DNA of 64,000 bases from Thiocystis minor. GTDB lineage: Bacteria; Pseudomonadota; Gammaproteobacteria; Chromatiales; Chromatiaceae. The translations under genes and the position numbers were made by a program. The first letter of the stretch is position 1. Every line of letters begins with the position of its first letter. The stretch spans positions 1 through 64,000 of the forward strand of contig NZ_NHSQ01000063.1 in the NCBI RefSeq assembly GCF_016653465.1, given 5' to 3'. The notes beneath the pieces are model-generated. The model worked only from the letters and a program-made list of their open reading frames with translations. It was not told the origin of the DNA and ran no database searches. Of this stretch, positions 1 through 9,595 are shown in pieces.

Positions 1-1523
1 CAGTAGGCGAGGAAGGCGACGAAGATGTGGGCCTCGATGCGGTCGTCGCGCTGATGGAAGATCGGGCGGATGGCCAAGTCCCCCTTGAGCTCCTTGAACG
101 CCTGCTCGACCTCGGTGAGCTGGATGTCATAGATCCACAGCGTGGCCGGATCTTCATTGCAGAGGTTGGAGCGCAGCAGGTAGCGGCCCTCTCGGCGGCG
201 CACTTGACGCAGTTTCTTGCGGTTGAGTGCGAAGGTGAAGGTTTTGGCGTTGACCGCCTGATCGGCCTCAGGGAGTGTGATGCTGAGCAGGTGATAGGCG
301 CGTCCGGCCTCTTTCTTGGCGGCACCGAGCTTCATGAGCAGCTCATCGCGTGAGGGTTCTTGGCGCTGGAGTTCCTGGAGCCGTTCACACAGACGTTTGA
401 GTCGGCGTCGGCGCATGGCCCGCTCCTTGTGCATCCGACCGAGGCTGCGTGCGAGGATGTAGACCTCCCCATCCTGCTCCAAGAGCTTGACGTCGACCTG
501 CTCGCGCACCTGCGCCCAGGGCTTGGCGAGGAAGGCTTTCTCGAGCTTGGTCAGCCGTCCCTTGGGTGTTCCCACCAGATCGTGCACCGGCGACTCGCTG
601 GCGCGCATCTGCGCCAACGACTCCTCGGTCGGGATGCCACGATCCATGATCCACACCCGGTCGGCTCGGCCATACTGCGCCTCGATCTTGGCGAGAAAGT
701 CGGTCAGGGTCGTCTTGTCGCTGGTATTGCCGGGCAGCACCTCGTAGGCCAACGGCAAGCCGTCGGGGGTGACGATCAGGGCAATGACGACCTGCACACA
801 GTCGGGACGTTTGTCGCGGCTGTAGCCGAAGCGGCGCTTGCCATGCCCCGGCGGATCGGACTCGAAATAGGTGCTGGTCAGGTCGTAGAGCAAGACATCG
901 AAACGCACCTCAAACAGCGCGATCCAACGCTCCTGGAGGGAGGAGAAGAGGGCGCGCTTGTGCACGAGCAGCTTGTCCAGGCAGCGGTAGAGGGTGTGAC
1001 TGTGGGCGATGGCGAAATCCTCGCCGAGCAGATCACCGATCGCACTGTGGTCGAACCAATGCCGGTGCAGCCGCCATTCGCTGCCGGGGTCGATCAAGCG
1101 GTAACAGACCAGGGTCTTGAGCACGTTGAGCCAGCGCGTACCCTTGCGACTCGGCGGCAAGCGCGGTTGCCAGAAGTCATCCAAGCGCAACTGTTCCCAC
1201 AGCGCGCACATCAGCCAGCACGCGCCCCATTGACGCGGGCGACACAGCCGCAAGCCGCTCAGGCGTACCTGAATGACATCACAATCGAGGACCGGAGATG
1301 GACGATCTTCTGGAAACAGCGCGACCTGCACCGTGGCTCCTTCGTCCTCGTTGACCACCTCGATCGTGCGGCACCACGCCGCCTTTTGGGTGTCGTTGAT
1401 CTCGCCGAGATAGAGCACCTGGCGCTGCACCACGCGCCCGTCGGCGACGCGGCAATTCTCGACGATGCTCCAGTAGCGGTGCTCCTTGCCGTCTTTGCGG
1501 CGGGTCTTTGCGCGCAAGAACAT
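1..1523 (-). CDS. IS1634-family transposase, C-terminus cut by window edge
   Basis: Reading the minus strand from the ATG at 1523 gives an uninterrupted frame to position 1, about 507 residues with no stop. It catalyses IS excision and integration. The three acidic motifs of a DDE transposase are readable: YDLTSTYF near residue 213, IMDRGIP near 293 and AFKELKGDL near 476. GYSRDKRPDC follows the first, as in IS1634/ISAs1-like transposases. The N-terminus (MFLRAKTRRKDGKEHRYWSI) is also typical of the family. Long open frames on the opposite strand are shadows of this gene. The frame looks intact, so the element may be active; the left end and stop lie outside the window. Confidence 0.92.
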   Translation of the reverse strand, partial: MFLRAKTRRKDGKEHRYWSIVENCRVADGRVVQRQVLYLGEINDTQKAAWCRTIEVVNEDEGATVQVALFPEDRPSPVLDCDVIQVRLSGLRLCRPRQWGACWLMCALWEQLRLDDFWQPRLPPSRKGTRWLNVLKTLVCYRLIDPGSEWRLHRHWFDHSAIGDLLGEDFAIAHSHTLYRCLDKLLVHKRALFSSLQERWIALFEVRFDVLLYDLTSTYFESDPPGHGKRRFGYSRDKRPDCVQVVIALIVTPDGLPLAYEVLPGNTSDKTTLTDFLAKIEAQYGRADRVWIMDRGIPTEESLAQMRASESPVHDLVGTPKGRLTKLEKAFLAKPWAQVREQVDVKLLEQDGEVYILARSLGRMHKERAMRRRRLKRLCERLQELQRQEPSRDELLMKLGAAKKEAGRAYHLLSITLPEADQAVNAKTFTFALNRKKLRQVRRREGRYLLRSNLCNEDPATLWIYDIQLTEVEQAFKELKGDLAIRPIFHQRDDRIEAHIFVAFLAY

Positions 1524-1688
1524 GCCGACAGTGTCCGTGAAAAAGCACTCCGGCTCAACGACCTAGGTCGGCACTACAGAGGGGCTTCGGGTTCGCGGGT
1601 CTGGTGCATCAATAGCTTGAGCGCCATCGGGCGCCAAAATACGCCGAAAATCGGCCTAAGCGAGGTCGAATAGTCGAAGTCGGGTTAA
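1..1688 (-). mobile_element. Insertion sequence of the IS1634 family, right end inside window
   Basis: The transposase occupies 1-1523. About 165 bases follow before trkH coding sequence resumes near 1690. The outer boundary is inferred from where trkH homology restarts (codons H-R-V-V-D-A-V-W). The reverse complement of that edge begins TTAACCCGACTTCGAC, a plausible terminal inverted repeat. This cannot be confirmed because the other IS end and the target duplication are outside the window. Confidence 0.7.
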
Positions 1689-1689
1689 T

Positions 1690-1971
1690 CATCGCGTGGT
1701 GGACGCGGTCTGGGGCTTTTTCTCGCTCTATGTCGCCAGCTTCGTCCTCATGTCTCTGATGCTGGCGGCAACCGGGCTAGATCTGCTGACTGCTTTTTCG
1801 GCGGTTGCCGCCTGCATCAACAACCTTGGCCCCGGCCTGGCGCAGGTCGGCGCCCATTACGCCGACCTTCACGACCCAGCAAAATGGATCCTCTGCTTCG
1901 CCATGCTGCTCGGACGCCTGGAGATTTTCACCCTGCTGGTGCTTCTGAGTCCGGCCTTCTGGCGGCGTTGA
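1690..1971 (+). pseudogene. trkH: 3' remnant of trkH potassium uptake protein, interrupted by IS
   Basis: The frame from 1690 to the stop at 1971 encodes about 93 residues. They match the end of TrkH/TrkG, the membrane subunit of the Trk K+ uptake system: VVDAVWGFFSLYV, the last-repeat segment NNLGPGLAQVG, and the terminal AKWILCFAMLLGRLEIFTLL ending FWRR. There is no start codon or N-terminal portion here; upstream sequence is the IS. A GTG at 1696 could be read as a start, but the peptide would lack most pore helices. The 5' part probably lies left of the IS, outside the window. The 3' end overlaps the convergent mobB end by 44 bases. Confidence 0.85.
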
Positions 1972-2470
1972 GGAGAAAGTCGGCGATCGTGTCCGCGTCG
2001 TCGAGCGGCAGGATCGGCGGGTGTCCGTCAGCGGGCAGTCTGTCGGGGGTCGCCACCGCGATGATGTCGCCATCGCCCGGATAGAGCGGAGCCTGGCCGA
2101 GAGCGGCGCGATAGATCTCGATCTTGGGATAGTGGGCATGCTTGAAGCCCTCGACCAGAATCAGGTCGAGGGTATCCGACTCGAAGCGCGACAGCATTGC
2201 GCCGAGATCGGGATCAAACCCTCTAAATCGATTCTCGACCTGCAACGCCCAGCGTTCGCGCGAGGCCAGCAGGGTCTGGGATGCGCCGGCGGCGCGGATC
2301 TCGAAGCTGTCCTTGCCCGGCACGTCGAGGTCGAAGGTATGATGGGCATGCTTGAGATACCCGACCCGCAACCCCCGTTCGTGCAGAACCGCGACGAGCC
2401 GCCGCAGCAGAGTGGTCTTGCCGCTGCCGCTCGGGGCCACGAAGCCGAATACCGGAAGATCAACTCGCAT
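1928..2470 (-). CDS. mobB: Molybdopterin-guanine dinucleotide biosynthesis adapter MobB
   Basis: MobB is a GTP-binding accessory protein that helps MobA attach GMP to molybdopterin to form the MGD cofactor. The 180-residue product starts MRVDLPVFGFV, followed at once by a P-loop (APSGSGKTTLL, about residues 12-22). It has the family motifs YLKHAHHTFDLD and LILVEGFKHAHYPKIE. The open frame extends upstream, but the extra part has no family similarity, so the ATG at 2470 is preferred. It converges on the trkH remnant and overlaps its end. No mobA is visible nearby. Confidence 0.93.
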   Translation of the reverse strand: MRVDLPVFGFVAPSGSGKTTLLRRLVAVLHERGLRVGYLKHAHHTFDLDVPGKDSFEIRAAGASQTLLASRERWALQVENRFRGFDPDLGAMLSRFESDTLDLILVEGFKHAHYPKIEIYRAALGQAPLYPGDGDIIAVATPDRLPADGHPPILPLDDADTIADFLLNAARRPDSEAPAG

Positions 2471-2583
2471 CGTTTGTATTTCGTTCCTGGAAGGCGTTTT
2501 TGAGCCGCAAAGAGCGCATGGAATTTTCGATGGTTTCAGCCCAGTCGGTCGCTCGCAACGACGCAAGCCTTGACGCACGCGGT

Positions 2584-3819
2584 TCAGGCGCCCCCCTTGA
2601 GCATCCCGATCACCGCAGCCAGTTCCTCGCTCGCCTCCGCGATCACATCGACTTTGCCGTTGGTTTCCGAGAACCCCAGGCCCAGCTTGAAATAGGCAGG
2701 CACTTCGTCGTAACGCGGCACCGGACCCCGCAACTCGGACTGATTCATGCGATAAAGCCGAGCCACCAGGACGATATCGCAATCATCGGGCCGGTCGCCC
2801 CGGTCACGGTACCAGCGGCCCGATTCGCGCACCACCTCGACCAGCTCGGGTCCAAGCCCCCAATAGCTCACCACCAGTTCGCCCACCATGTCGCGCAGCT
2901 TGAGGATGGCGGCATCCAGTTCGTCATCGTCGATCTCGCGCTCATGGCGGCTGACAAAATCCAGGATGGGAATCTCGCCGACATCGTGCAGCAGTCCCGC
3001 CAGCAGGGCCTCCTCGGGGTTGATCCCCTTGCAATGCCGAGCAATCACAAAGCTCAGGGCGGAGATATGGACGCTGCGATTCCAGACCGCCTTCATCCGC
3101 TGCTTCATCAGCGGCGATTTGGTCTTGAAGACTGTTTGCATGGCCATGCTGACAACGGCCCCGCGGGTGAGGTCCATGCCGAGCCGGATGATGGCGCTGC
3201 GCAGGTCCGTGGTCGGCTTGGCGCCGCGGTAAACAGGGCTGTTGGCGAGCCGGATCAGCCCCCCGGTCGCGGCCGGGTCCATCTGCACGATACGCGCTAA
3301 CCGCGCCGAATTGATGTTCGGGTCGCTCATGGCCTCCTGGATCGCCCGCGCCACCTTCGGCAGCGAGGGCAGCGCGAGACTGCCGCTTTTGCAGGCCTGA
3401 TAAAAGCGGACGAGCAAGGCGCTTTCGGCCTCGCTGAGATCCAGATCGTCGAGCGAGCCGCCCGGCGTGGGACGATCGCCGCTGAGCGTCTCGTAAAGCT
3501 GTCGATCCAGACGCAGCAGCTCGGCATCGCCGAGGGCGACGGCAGAGTCCCGCAGACGACCCGGCTCGAACACCGGTCGACAGGCCCGCATCGAACCCGC
3601 CTCCACGATGTCCTTCTGGTCGCCCTTGAGCAGACAGAGCTTGCCGGTCAGCAAATAATCCAGCCAGGGATGTTCCTGAGTCGCGACGAGTTTTTTACCC
3701 GCCGGAATCGAAGCGACCTGACCGCCTCGGGCGAGGCGCGTGCGCTGATCGCGAGTCAATCGATGCACAGGAATCAGGTCTTCCAGAGTCTCCGCGGACA
3801 GGTTAGGGGCAGCGGTCAA
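2584..3819 (-). CDS. HDOD-domain signalling protein with cNMP-binding-like N-terminus
   Basis: The 411-residue product has two parts. Residues ~15-125 resemble a degenerate cyclic-nucleotide-binding beta barrel (PAGKKLVATQE, LTGKLCLLKGD). Residues ~150-350 form an HDOD domain, the HD-like fold lacking the metal-binding histidine-aspartate pair of true phosphohydrolases (LPSLPKVARAIQEAMSDPN, RLANSPVYRG, LLAGLLHDVGEIPIL). HDOD proteins act in bacterial signalling, often linked to c-di-GMP or chemotaxis; the partner is unknown. The start is TTG, supported by GGAGGT about 5 bases upstream. It overlaps the stop of the Uma2 gene by 4 bases (TTGA), implying translational coupling. Confidence 0.85.
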   Translation of the reverse strand: MTAAPNLSAETLEDLIPVHRLTRDQRTRLARGGQVASIPAGKKLVATQEHPWLDYLLTGKLCLLKGDQKDIVEAGSMRACRPVFEPGRLRDSAVALGDAELLRLDRQLYETLSGDRPTPGGSLDDLDLSEAESALLVRFYQACKSGSLALPSLPKVARAIQEAMSDPNINSARLARIVQMDPAATGGLIRLANSPVYRGAKPTTDLRSAIIRLGMDLTRGAVVSMAMQTVFKTKSPLMKQRMKAVWNRSVHISALSFVIARHCKGINPEEALLAGLLHDVGEIPILDFVSRHEREIDDDELDAAILKLRDMVGELVVSYWGLGPELVEVVRESGRWYRDRGDRPDDCDIVLVARLYRMNQSELRGPVPRYDEVPAYFKLGLGFSETNGKVDVIAEASEELAAVIGMLKGGA

Positions 3820-4397
3820 ACCAGCACCTCCGCGAGCCGGAGCGTCACCTTTGGCAACAGCAGAGGCGACAGCGTTTCAGTCGCCGACGCTTTGCGGATG
3901 AGACGGTACAGCCCCTCTGCGGATTCGCGATAGACCGTCAGTTCGCCTGACTGGGCGTCCAGCAGCCAGACTTCCGGGATGCCTGCGCGCGCATAGAGCG
4001 GGAGCTTCACGTCGCGATCATAGGCCAGCGTGGTGTCGGATACCTCGACGATCAACCGAATGTCGCCCGGGCCGGGATGCCTGTCGCTGTAATTCTCACG
4101 GTTGACCAGCGCGATATCTGGCTGGGGTTCGCTACGGGTGTCGAGCGAAACGGGATTTTGAACACGCACCATATAATTGGCGCGCGACCCGCCGCCCAGC
4201 AGTTCCGCCAGGCGATCAACGAGGAAGGCATGTTTGCAGCCGATCGGCGCTATGTCGATTAACTCCCCCTCGATCAGTTCGACGCGGTCGGTCGCGTCCA
4301 GCAGACCGGACTGCGCCATCCGCCGATAGTCCTCCACCGACCAGCGGTGGCGCGACGGAATGGGCGCGGTTGCTCGCGAAGACAGCACGGATGACAT
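3816..4397 (-). CDS. Uma2-family (DUF820) putative restriction-like endonuclease
   Basis: The 193-residue product matches the Uma2 family, a PD-(D/E)XK nuclease fold common in cyanobacteria and sulfur bacteria, of largely unknown role. Visible motifs are WSVEDYRRMAQSGLLD at the N-terminus, VELIEGELIDIAPIG, the acidic EPQPDIALV and the core IRLIVEVSDTTLAYDRDVKLPLYARAGIPEVW. It is the first gene of a two-gene unit with the HDOD protein, with a 4-base overlap. The ATG at 4397 has GGGAG upstream. It is divergent from ettA, with 191 bases between the starts. Confidence 0.88.
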   Translation of the reverse strand: MSSVLSSRATAPIPSRHRWSVEDYRRMAQSGLLDATDRVELIEGELIDIAPIGCKHAFLVDRLAELLGGGSRANYMVRVQNPVSLDTRSEPQPDIALVNRENYSDRHPGPGDIRLIVEVSDTTLAYDRDVKLPLYARAGIPEVWLLDAQSGELTVYRESAEGLYRLIRKASATETLSPLLLPKVTLRLAEVLV

Positions 4398-4588
4398 GCA
4401 ATGCTCCCGACCCTTGGTTGTCAGGGGAAACGATGCCTGAAGTATATTCGGCGCCGGCGTCCCATTTTGGACATTTCACCTTCGACAGCGCAGAATGCCC
4501 ATCGACAAGCGGGGCGCAACGCCCCTCCCCGGCATCCGTCGCGGCGCATCCCTGACGACATTCCCCAAGCAACCAAACCTCAAAAACC

Positions 4589-6252
<1,664 letters not shown>

Positions 6253-6256
<4 letters not shown>

Positions 6257-6338
6257 ACCGCGTCCAGAGCGAGAGACTGCGTTTCGAGTGAGTTCGACGT
6301 TTGGCGCATCCCCGGACCTTAGCGGGGACGCGGTTTAA
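6253..6338. repeat. TTAAACCGCG inverted-repeat element, copy 1
   Basis: An 86-base element begins TTAAACCGCGTCC and ends GGACGCGGTTTAA, so its ends are near-perfect inverted repeats of about 13 bases. The TAA stop of ettA (6254-6256) is the first codon of the element. Related copies are at 6366-6452 and 22587-22671. Confidence 0.85.
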
Positions 6339-6365
6339 AATTTAAAAGTTATATTTTTTAATCGC

Positions 6366-6452
6366 TTAAACCGCGCCCGCTCCGGCAGTCATAGAGGCTG
6401 CCGAGGTTGCGCCAATCCAAAAACATCGACTACCGCGCTGGGCGCGGTTTAA
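6366..6452. repeat. TTAAACCGCG inverted-repeat element, copy 2
   Basis: An 87-base element runs from TTAAACCGCGCCC to GGGCGCGGTTTAA. Its right end supplies the minus-strand TAA stop of fpr (6449-6451). Its reverse complement shares internal sequence with copy 3 at 22587: CCCAGCGC, then a GATGTTTTTGGATTG-like block. The 27 bases between copies 1 and 2 are AT-rich. Confidence 0.85.
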
Positions 6453-7309
6453 TCGTAGGTCAATTCAGACCAGCGTCCCTCGTCGATCAACTGTTGCTTG
6501 ACCTGCTTCCAAGCATCCGCCGATCCCGCCTGTTCGGCCATGACCTGATCGAACGCCAGCGCGATCTTGCCCAGCCCCGAGAGGAAGACATGGGTGTTGG
6601 ATTCGCGGATCAGACGCCAGGCATCGGCGGCGTGCTCGGCCAGAACCTGCTCCAGTGCCTGCGATGAGGTCGTCATGGGGCGCGCGCCTAGAGCGCGAAA
6701 AGCCTTAAAGGTCTTGTCGTCGTAATAATCGGCGAGATCGGTGCTCTCGTCGTTGGCGTACATGAGATCGAGCCCGCTGCGCCCGCCGTAGTAGAGCCGC
6801 ACCTGTCCCTTCCAGTCGCCGCGACGCTCGTAGATGAGTTGGGCAAACGCGCGGAAGGGCGCGACGCCGGTACCGGTGCCGATCATGAGCAGATTGGCGC
6901 GATTGTCCAGCGGCATCTTGAAGGGGCTCAGATAGGGACCGCTGATGGTCAATTGGTCGCCCGGCCGGGCGTCGCAGAGATAATTGGAGGCCACGCCGGG
7001 ATAGCGCTCGCCGCTGATCTCGTCGACGCAGAAGCAGCGACGCACCAGGATCTCCAGGGTCACGCCATCGCCCACCGGGAGATTGCGGGCATTGGCGATG
7101 GAATAGCGGCGCAGATGCAGGGCGTTGCCGAAAGCGTGCGGACCGGGCACCAAGACGCCGATACTCTGCCCCTCGACGAACTGAAAGGCCGGATCCAGCA
7201 CTTCGAGCGTGAGGTGGCGGACTTCATCAGCGCTGTCCGGGGTGATGCGCTGGGACGCTTTGATGACGGCCTCGGTGGTCGGGCCGATCGCGGGGGAAAA
7301 CTCACTCAT
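6449..7309 (-). CDS. fpr: Ferredoxin--NADP+ reductase
   Basis: This FAD enzyme exchanges electrons between NADP(H) and ferredoxin or flavodoxin. The 286-residue product has the FAD-binding motif LRRYSIANARN near residue 66, the nucleotide-binding GTGTGVAPFRAF near 140, and the distal GRSGLDLMYANDE and THVFLSGLGKIALAFDQV motifs of the plant-type reductase superfamily. The ATG at 7309 has GAGGAG upstream. It is the last gene of the rnf/nifJ-like operon, which suggests it ties the ferredoxin pool used by Rnf to NADPH. Its stop codon is part of repeat copy 2. Confidence 0.93.
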   Translation of the reverse strand: MSEFSPAIGPTTEAVIKASQRITPDSADEVRHLTLEVLDPAFQFVEGQSIGVLVPGPHAFGNALHLRRYSIANARNLPVGDGVTLEILVRRCFCVDEISGERYPGVASNYLCDARPGDQLTISGPYLSPFKMPLDNRANLLMIGTGTGVAPFRAFAQLIYERRGDWKGQVRLYYGGRSGLDLMYANDESTDLADYYDDKTFKAFRALGARPMTTSSQALEQVLAEHAADAWRLIRESNTHVFLSGLGKIALAFDQVMAEQAGSADAWKQVKQQLIDEGRWSELTYD

Positions 7310-7325
7310 CCTCTAGCTCCTCAAG

Positions 7326-7346
7326 CTTGCGGCTTAAAGCCGTAAG
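7326..7346 (-). other. Short palindrome upstream of fpr
   Basis: A 21-base near-perfect palindrome (CTTGCGGCTT, then A, then AAGCCGTAAG) lies 17 bases upstream of the fpr start. A stem here would sit just before the ribosome binding site and could affect fpr translation or mRNA processing. The function is unknown. The rest of 7310-7450 shows nothing recognisable. Confidence 0.4.
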
Positions 7347-7450
7347 AGATTATTTAAATTAAAGACAATCAGCAGATTGCGGAAACTTGACTGCCGCGTG
7401 ACGCGACTCGCGGATCAGGCTGCGGCGATGCACGACCGCAACCGCGACCG

Positions 7451-7654
7451 TCAGCGCGGTCGAGGGGGCGCGACGGGCAATGACGACGGGCGTTTCTCGC
7501 ACTGACCGCTGCCGCAGGAACAACCGCCATCCTCGCGCCGAAAGGGTCCGAGTTGTGGGTTTCCGGCCGCAAAGCGCGCATAGACCCGCTCCACCCAGAC
7601 CCAGCCGGCCAGCACGGCGAAGATGATCAGCGGGGCCAGCAAAAACTTAACCAT
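7451..7654 (-). CDS. Small NqrM-like (DUF539-type) membrane protein in rnf operon
   Basis: The 67-residue product has one N-terminal membrane helix (residues ~4-24) and a cysteine cluster GGCSCGSGQCEKR with Cys45, Cys47 and Cys52. This resembles NqrM, the small maturation factor that helps place iron in the NqrD/NqrE subunits of Na+-NQR; NqrM ends in a similar C-x-C...C-E-K-R motif. RnfA and RnfE are the Rnf homologues of NqrE and NqrD, so an equivalent role for Rnf is a reasonable inference. The ATG at 7654 overlaps the rnfA stop by 8 bases. A GTG at 7660 is an alternative start. The C-terminal tail is proline/arginine-rich. Confidence 0.65.
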   Translation of the reverse strand: MVKFLLAPLIIFAVLAGWVWVERVYARFAAGNPQLGPFRREDGGCSCGSGQCEKRPSSLPVAPPRPR

Positions 7655-8237
7655 GCCCACCCCCGAGACCCGCGAAGCCCATGAAGGCGAGCGAGAGCAG
7701 CCCCGCCAGCATCAGGCTCAGGGCCGCACCCTGACTGACGCTCGGCACCCGCGCCAGGGCGAGCTTTTCGCGCAAGCCGGCCATCAGCATCAGGGCGAGC
7801 ATAAAGCCGGCGCCAACGCCCAGGGCATAGACCAGACTCTGCACCAGGTCATATTCCTTGGATGTCTGGAAAAGCGCCAGGCCAAGCACCGCGCAGTTGG
7901 TGGTGATGAGCGGCAGAAAAATCCCCAGCGAGCGAAACAACGCCGGACTGGTTTTCTTGATGAACATCTCGACCAACTGCACCGCCGAGGCGATGACGGC
8001 GATGTAGCAGATAAGTCGCAGGAATTCGAGTTCGAGCGTGGTCAGCAGCCAGTTGATGCCGTAAGCCGACGCGGAGCTGACCAGCATCACGAACAGAGTG
8101 GCCAGTCCCATATTCCAGGCGGTTTCCTTCTTGGCCGAGACGCCAAGGAAGGGACAGATGCCGAGGAACATCGCCAGCACGAAATTGTTGACCAGCGCGG
8201 CGTTGAGAAAGATGAGCGGGAGCGATTCAGACTGCAT
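7647..8237 (-). CDS. rnfA: Electron transport complex subunit RnfA
   Basis: RnfA is an integral membrane subunit of the Rnf complex, which couples electron flow between ferredoxin and NADH to ion movement. The 196 residues contain about six membrane segments and the conserved NNFVLAMFLGICPFLGVS near the N-terminus, with a cysteine in the membrane iron-binding position. A second conserved block is LPLITTNCAVLGLALF. The start MQSESLPLIFLN is chosen because upstream in-frame sequence is not family-like and lies inside rnfE. It overlaps rnfE by 11 bases and the NqrM-like gene by 8. Confidence 0.95.
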   Translation of the reverse strand: MQSESLPLIFLNAALVNNFVLAMFLGICPFLGVSAKKETAWNMGLATLFVMLVSSASAYGINWLLTTLELEFLRLICYIAVIASAVQLVEMFIKKTSPALFRSLGIFLPLITTNCAVLGLALFQTSKEYDLVQSLVYALGVGAGFMLALMLMAGLREKLALARVPSVSQGAALSLMLAGLLSLAFMGFAGLGGGHG

Positions 8238-8889
8238 TGGCGGTGACTCCAGCTTGCTCGGTGGCCTGGCGTTCCTTGCGCAGACGCAACCAGTTGAAGA
8301 ACAGCAGCCAGGCACCCAGCACGAAAAAGCCGCCGGGCGGCAGGATCATGATGACCCAGCCCTGGAAATTGTCCGAAAAGAGTGGAATGCCCAGGATGCT
8401 CCCGTTGCCGAGCAGCTCCCGCACCGTGCCCAGACTGAGCAGGGCCAGGGTGAAGCCCAGGCCGGTGCCAAGACTGTTGACGATGGTTGGCAGCAGACGC
8501 TGCTTGGAGGCGTAGGCTTCAGCGCGGCCCAGAATGATGCAGTTGACCACGATGAGCTGGATGAAGGCGCCGAGCGCGGCATAGAGTTCCAGGCTGATCG
8601 CCTGGATGCCATAGTCGACGACGGTCACGAAGGTGGCGATGATCACGATATAGCTGGCGATGCGCACCTGCTTGGGAATCCAGTTGCGCAGCAGTGACAC
8701 CAGCGCGCCCGAGCCGACCAGCACGAAGGTGCTGGCAAGCCCCATGCTCAGGGCATTGAGGGTGGAGTTGGAGACCGCCAGAACCGGACACATGCCGAGC
8801 AGCATCACGAATACCGGGTTTTCCTCCCACAGTCCGCGGATGAAGGTATCTGCGGTCAGGGTCTCTTGTGTGTTGGGCAATTCAGCCAT
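8227..8889 (-). CDS. rnfE: Electron transport complex subunit RnfE
   Basis: RnfE is the NqrD-like membrane subunit that pairs with RnfA; each contributes cysteines to a membrane-embedded iron site. The 220-residue product carries FIRGLWEENPVFVMLLGMCPVLAVS and LIVVNCIILGRAEAYAS, both family signatures containing the conserved Cys. It has about six hydrophobic segments. It lies 18 bases after rnfG and overlaps rnfA. Length and motifs are normal for the family. Confidence 0.95.
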   Translation of the reverse strand: MAELPNTQETLTADTFIRGLWEENPVFVMLLGMCPVLAVSNSTLNALSMGLASTFVLVGSGALVSLLRNWIPKQVRIASYIVIIATFVTVVDYGIQAISLELYAALGAFIQLIVVNCIILGRAEAYASKQRLLPTIVNSLGTGLGFTLALLSLGTVRELLGNGSILGIPLFSDNFQGWVIMILPPGGFFVLGAWLLFFNWLRLRKERQATEQAGVTANAV

Positions 8890-8907
8890 TCCTCAATGCC
8901 TCGCGGT

Positions 8908-9588
8908 TCAGTGCGTGTCGGACAGGGTCGCCAGATCCCGCTGGATCGCCGGGACGGCGCGCTGGGCGGCGGAGTTGGCCGCCCGGCCCATCGCATTCGA
9001 TGAGATGGTCGCGCCGGTGATGGCGTCGATCTGCCAGGGTTCGGTCTTGGAGCCGTGCTTGACGGTCACGATGGCGTTGGCGAGCGCCGTGCCGTCGGCA
9101 TTCAATCGGGCGTCCAATGCCTTGAAGTTCTTCAGGAATTCTGGATCCAGGTCGAGCTTGTCGCCGAACCCTGGTGTTTCGTTCGACTTGAGCACCTTGC
9201 TGCCGATGATGCACTGGCAGCCCGGATCGTAGGCGAACATGACATGGACCAGATCGGCGTAACCGGCGCCAGCGCCAGTGAAGGCCGCACCCTTGAGTTG
9301 GCCGTCGGCGTCATAGGCCGCGTAAACGCGTTCGCCCGTGGCTCCCTCGCCCGCGGGCGCCAGACCGCCCGCTTCCGTGATGACGAAATCCTGTTTGGAA
9401 ACCGCACCCGGCAGCACGCGGAACACCGCCTTTTCGGTCAGGATGCGCTGTTTCTCGGCGATGATGGGCGCGGTGAACAGGTAGACCAGCACCACCAGCA
9501 GGCCCGAGATCATGGCGATTCCACCCAAGGTGCGCAGCATGGGCCAGGCGGGAGCGGCCGCGGGTTGGATCTGTACGTTGCTATTCAT
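8908..9588 (-). CDS. rnfG: Electron transport complex subunit RnfG (FMN-bearing)
   Basis: RnfG is anchored by one N-terminal helix (about residues 20-40, ISGLLVVLVYLFTAPII) and exposes a domain that carries FMN covalently bound to threonine. The flavinylation motif ITGATISSNAM is near residue 187, with the modified Thr in the TGAT core. The 226-residue start (MNSNVQIQ, 9588) lies 8 bases after the rnfD stop. Flavinylation requires ApbE, which is not in this window. Confidence 0.93.
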   Translation of the reverse strand: MNSNVQIQPAAAPAWPMLRTLGGIAMISGLLVVLVYLFTAPIIAEKQRILTEKAVFRVLPGAVSKQDFVITEAGGLAPAGEGATGERVYAAYDADGQLKGAAFTGAGAGYADLVHVMFAYDPGCQCIIGSKVLKSNETPGFGDKLDLDPEFLKNFKALDARLNADGTALANAIVTVKHGSKTEPWQIDAITGATISSNAMGRAANSAAQRAVPAIQRDLATLSDTH

Positions 9589-9595
9589 CGTGGGT

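Noticed and set aside
360-1673. A 437-codon plus-strand open frame across the left end
   Set aside because: It is antisense to an intact IS1634 transposase with all catalytic motifs; its own translation shows no family features.
1928-2782. Longer mobB reading from 2782
   Set aside because: The first 104 codons are unlike MobB; the P-loop N-terminus begins at the ATG at 2470.
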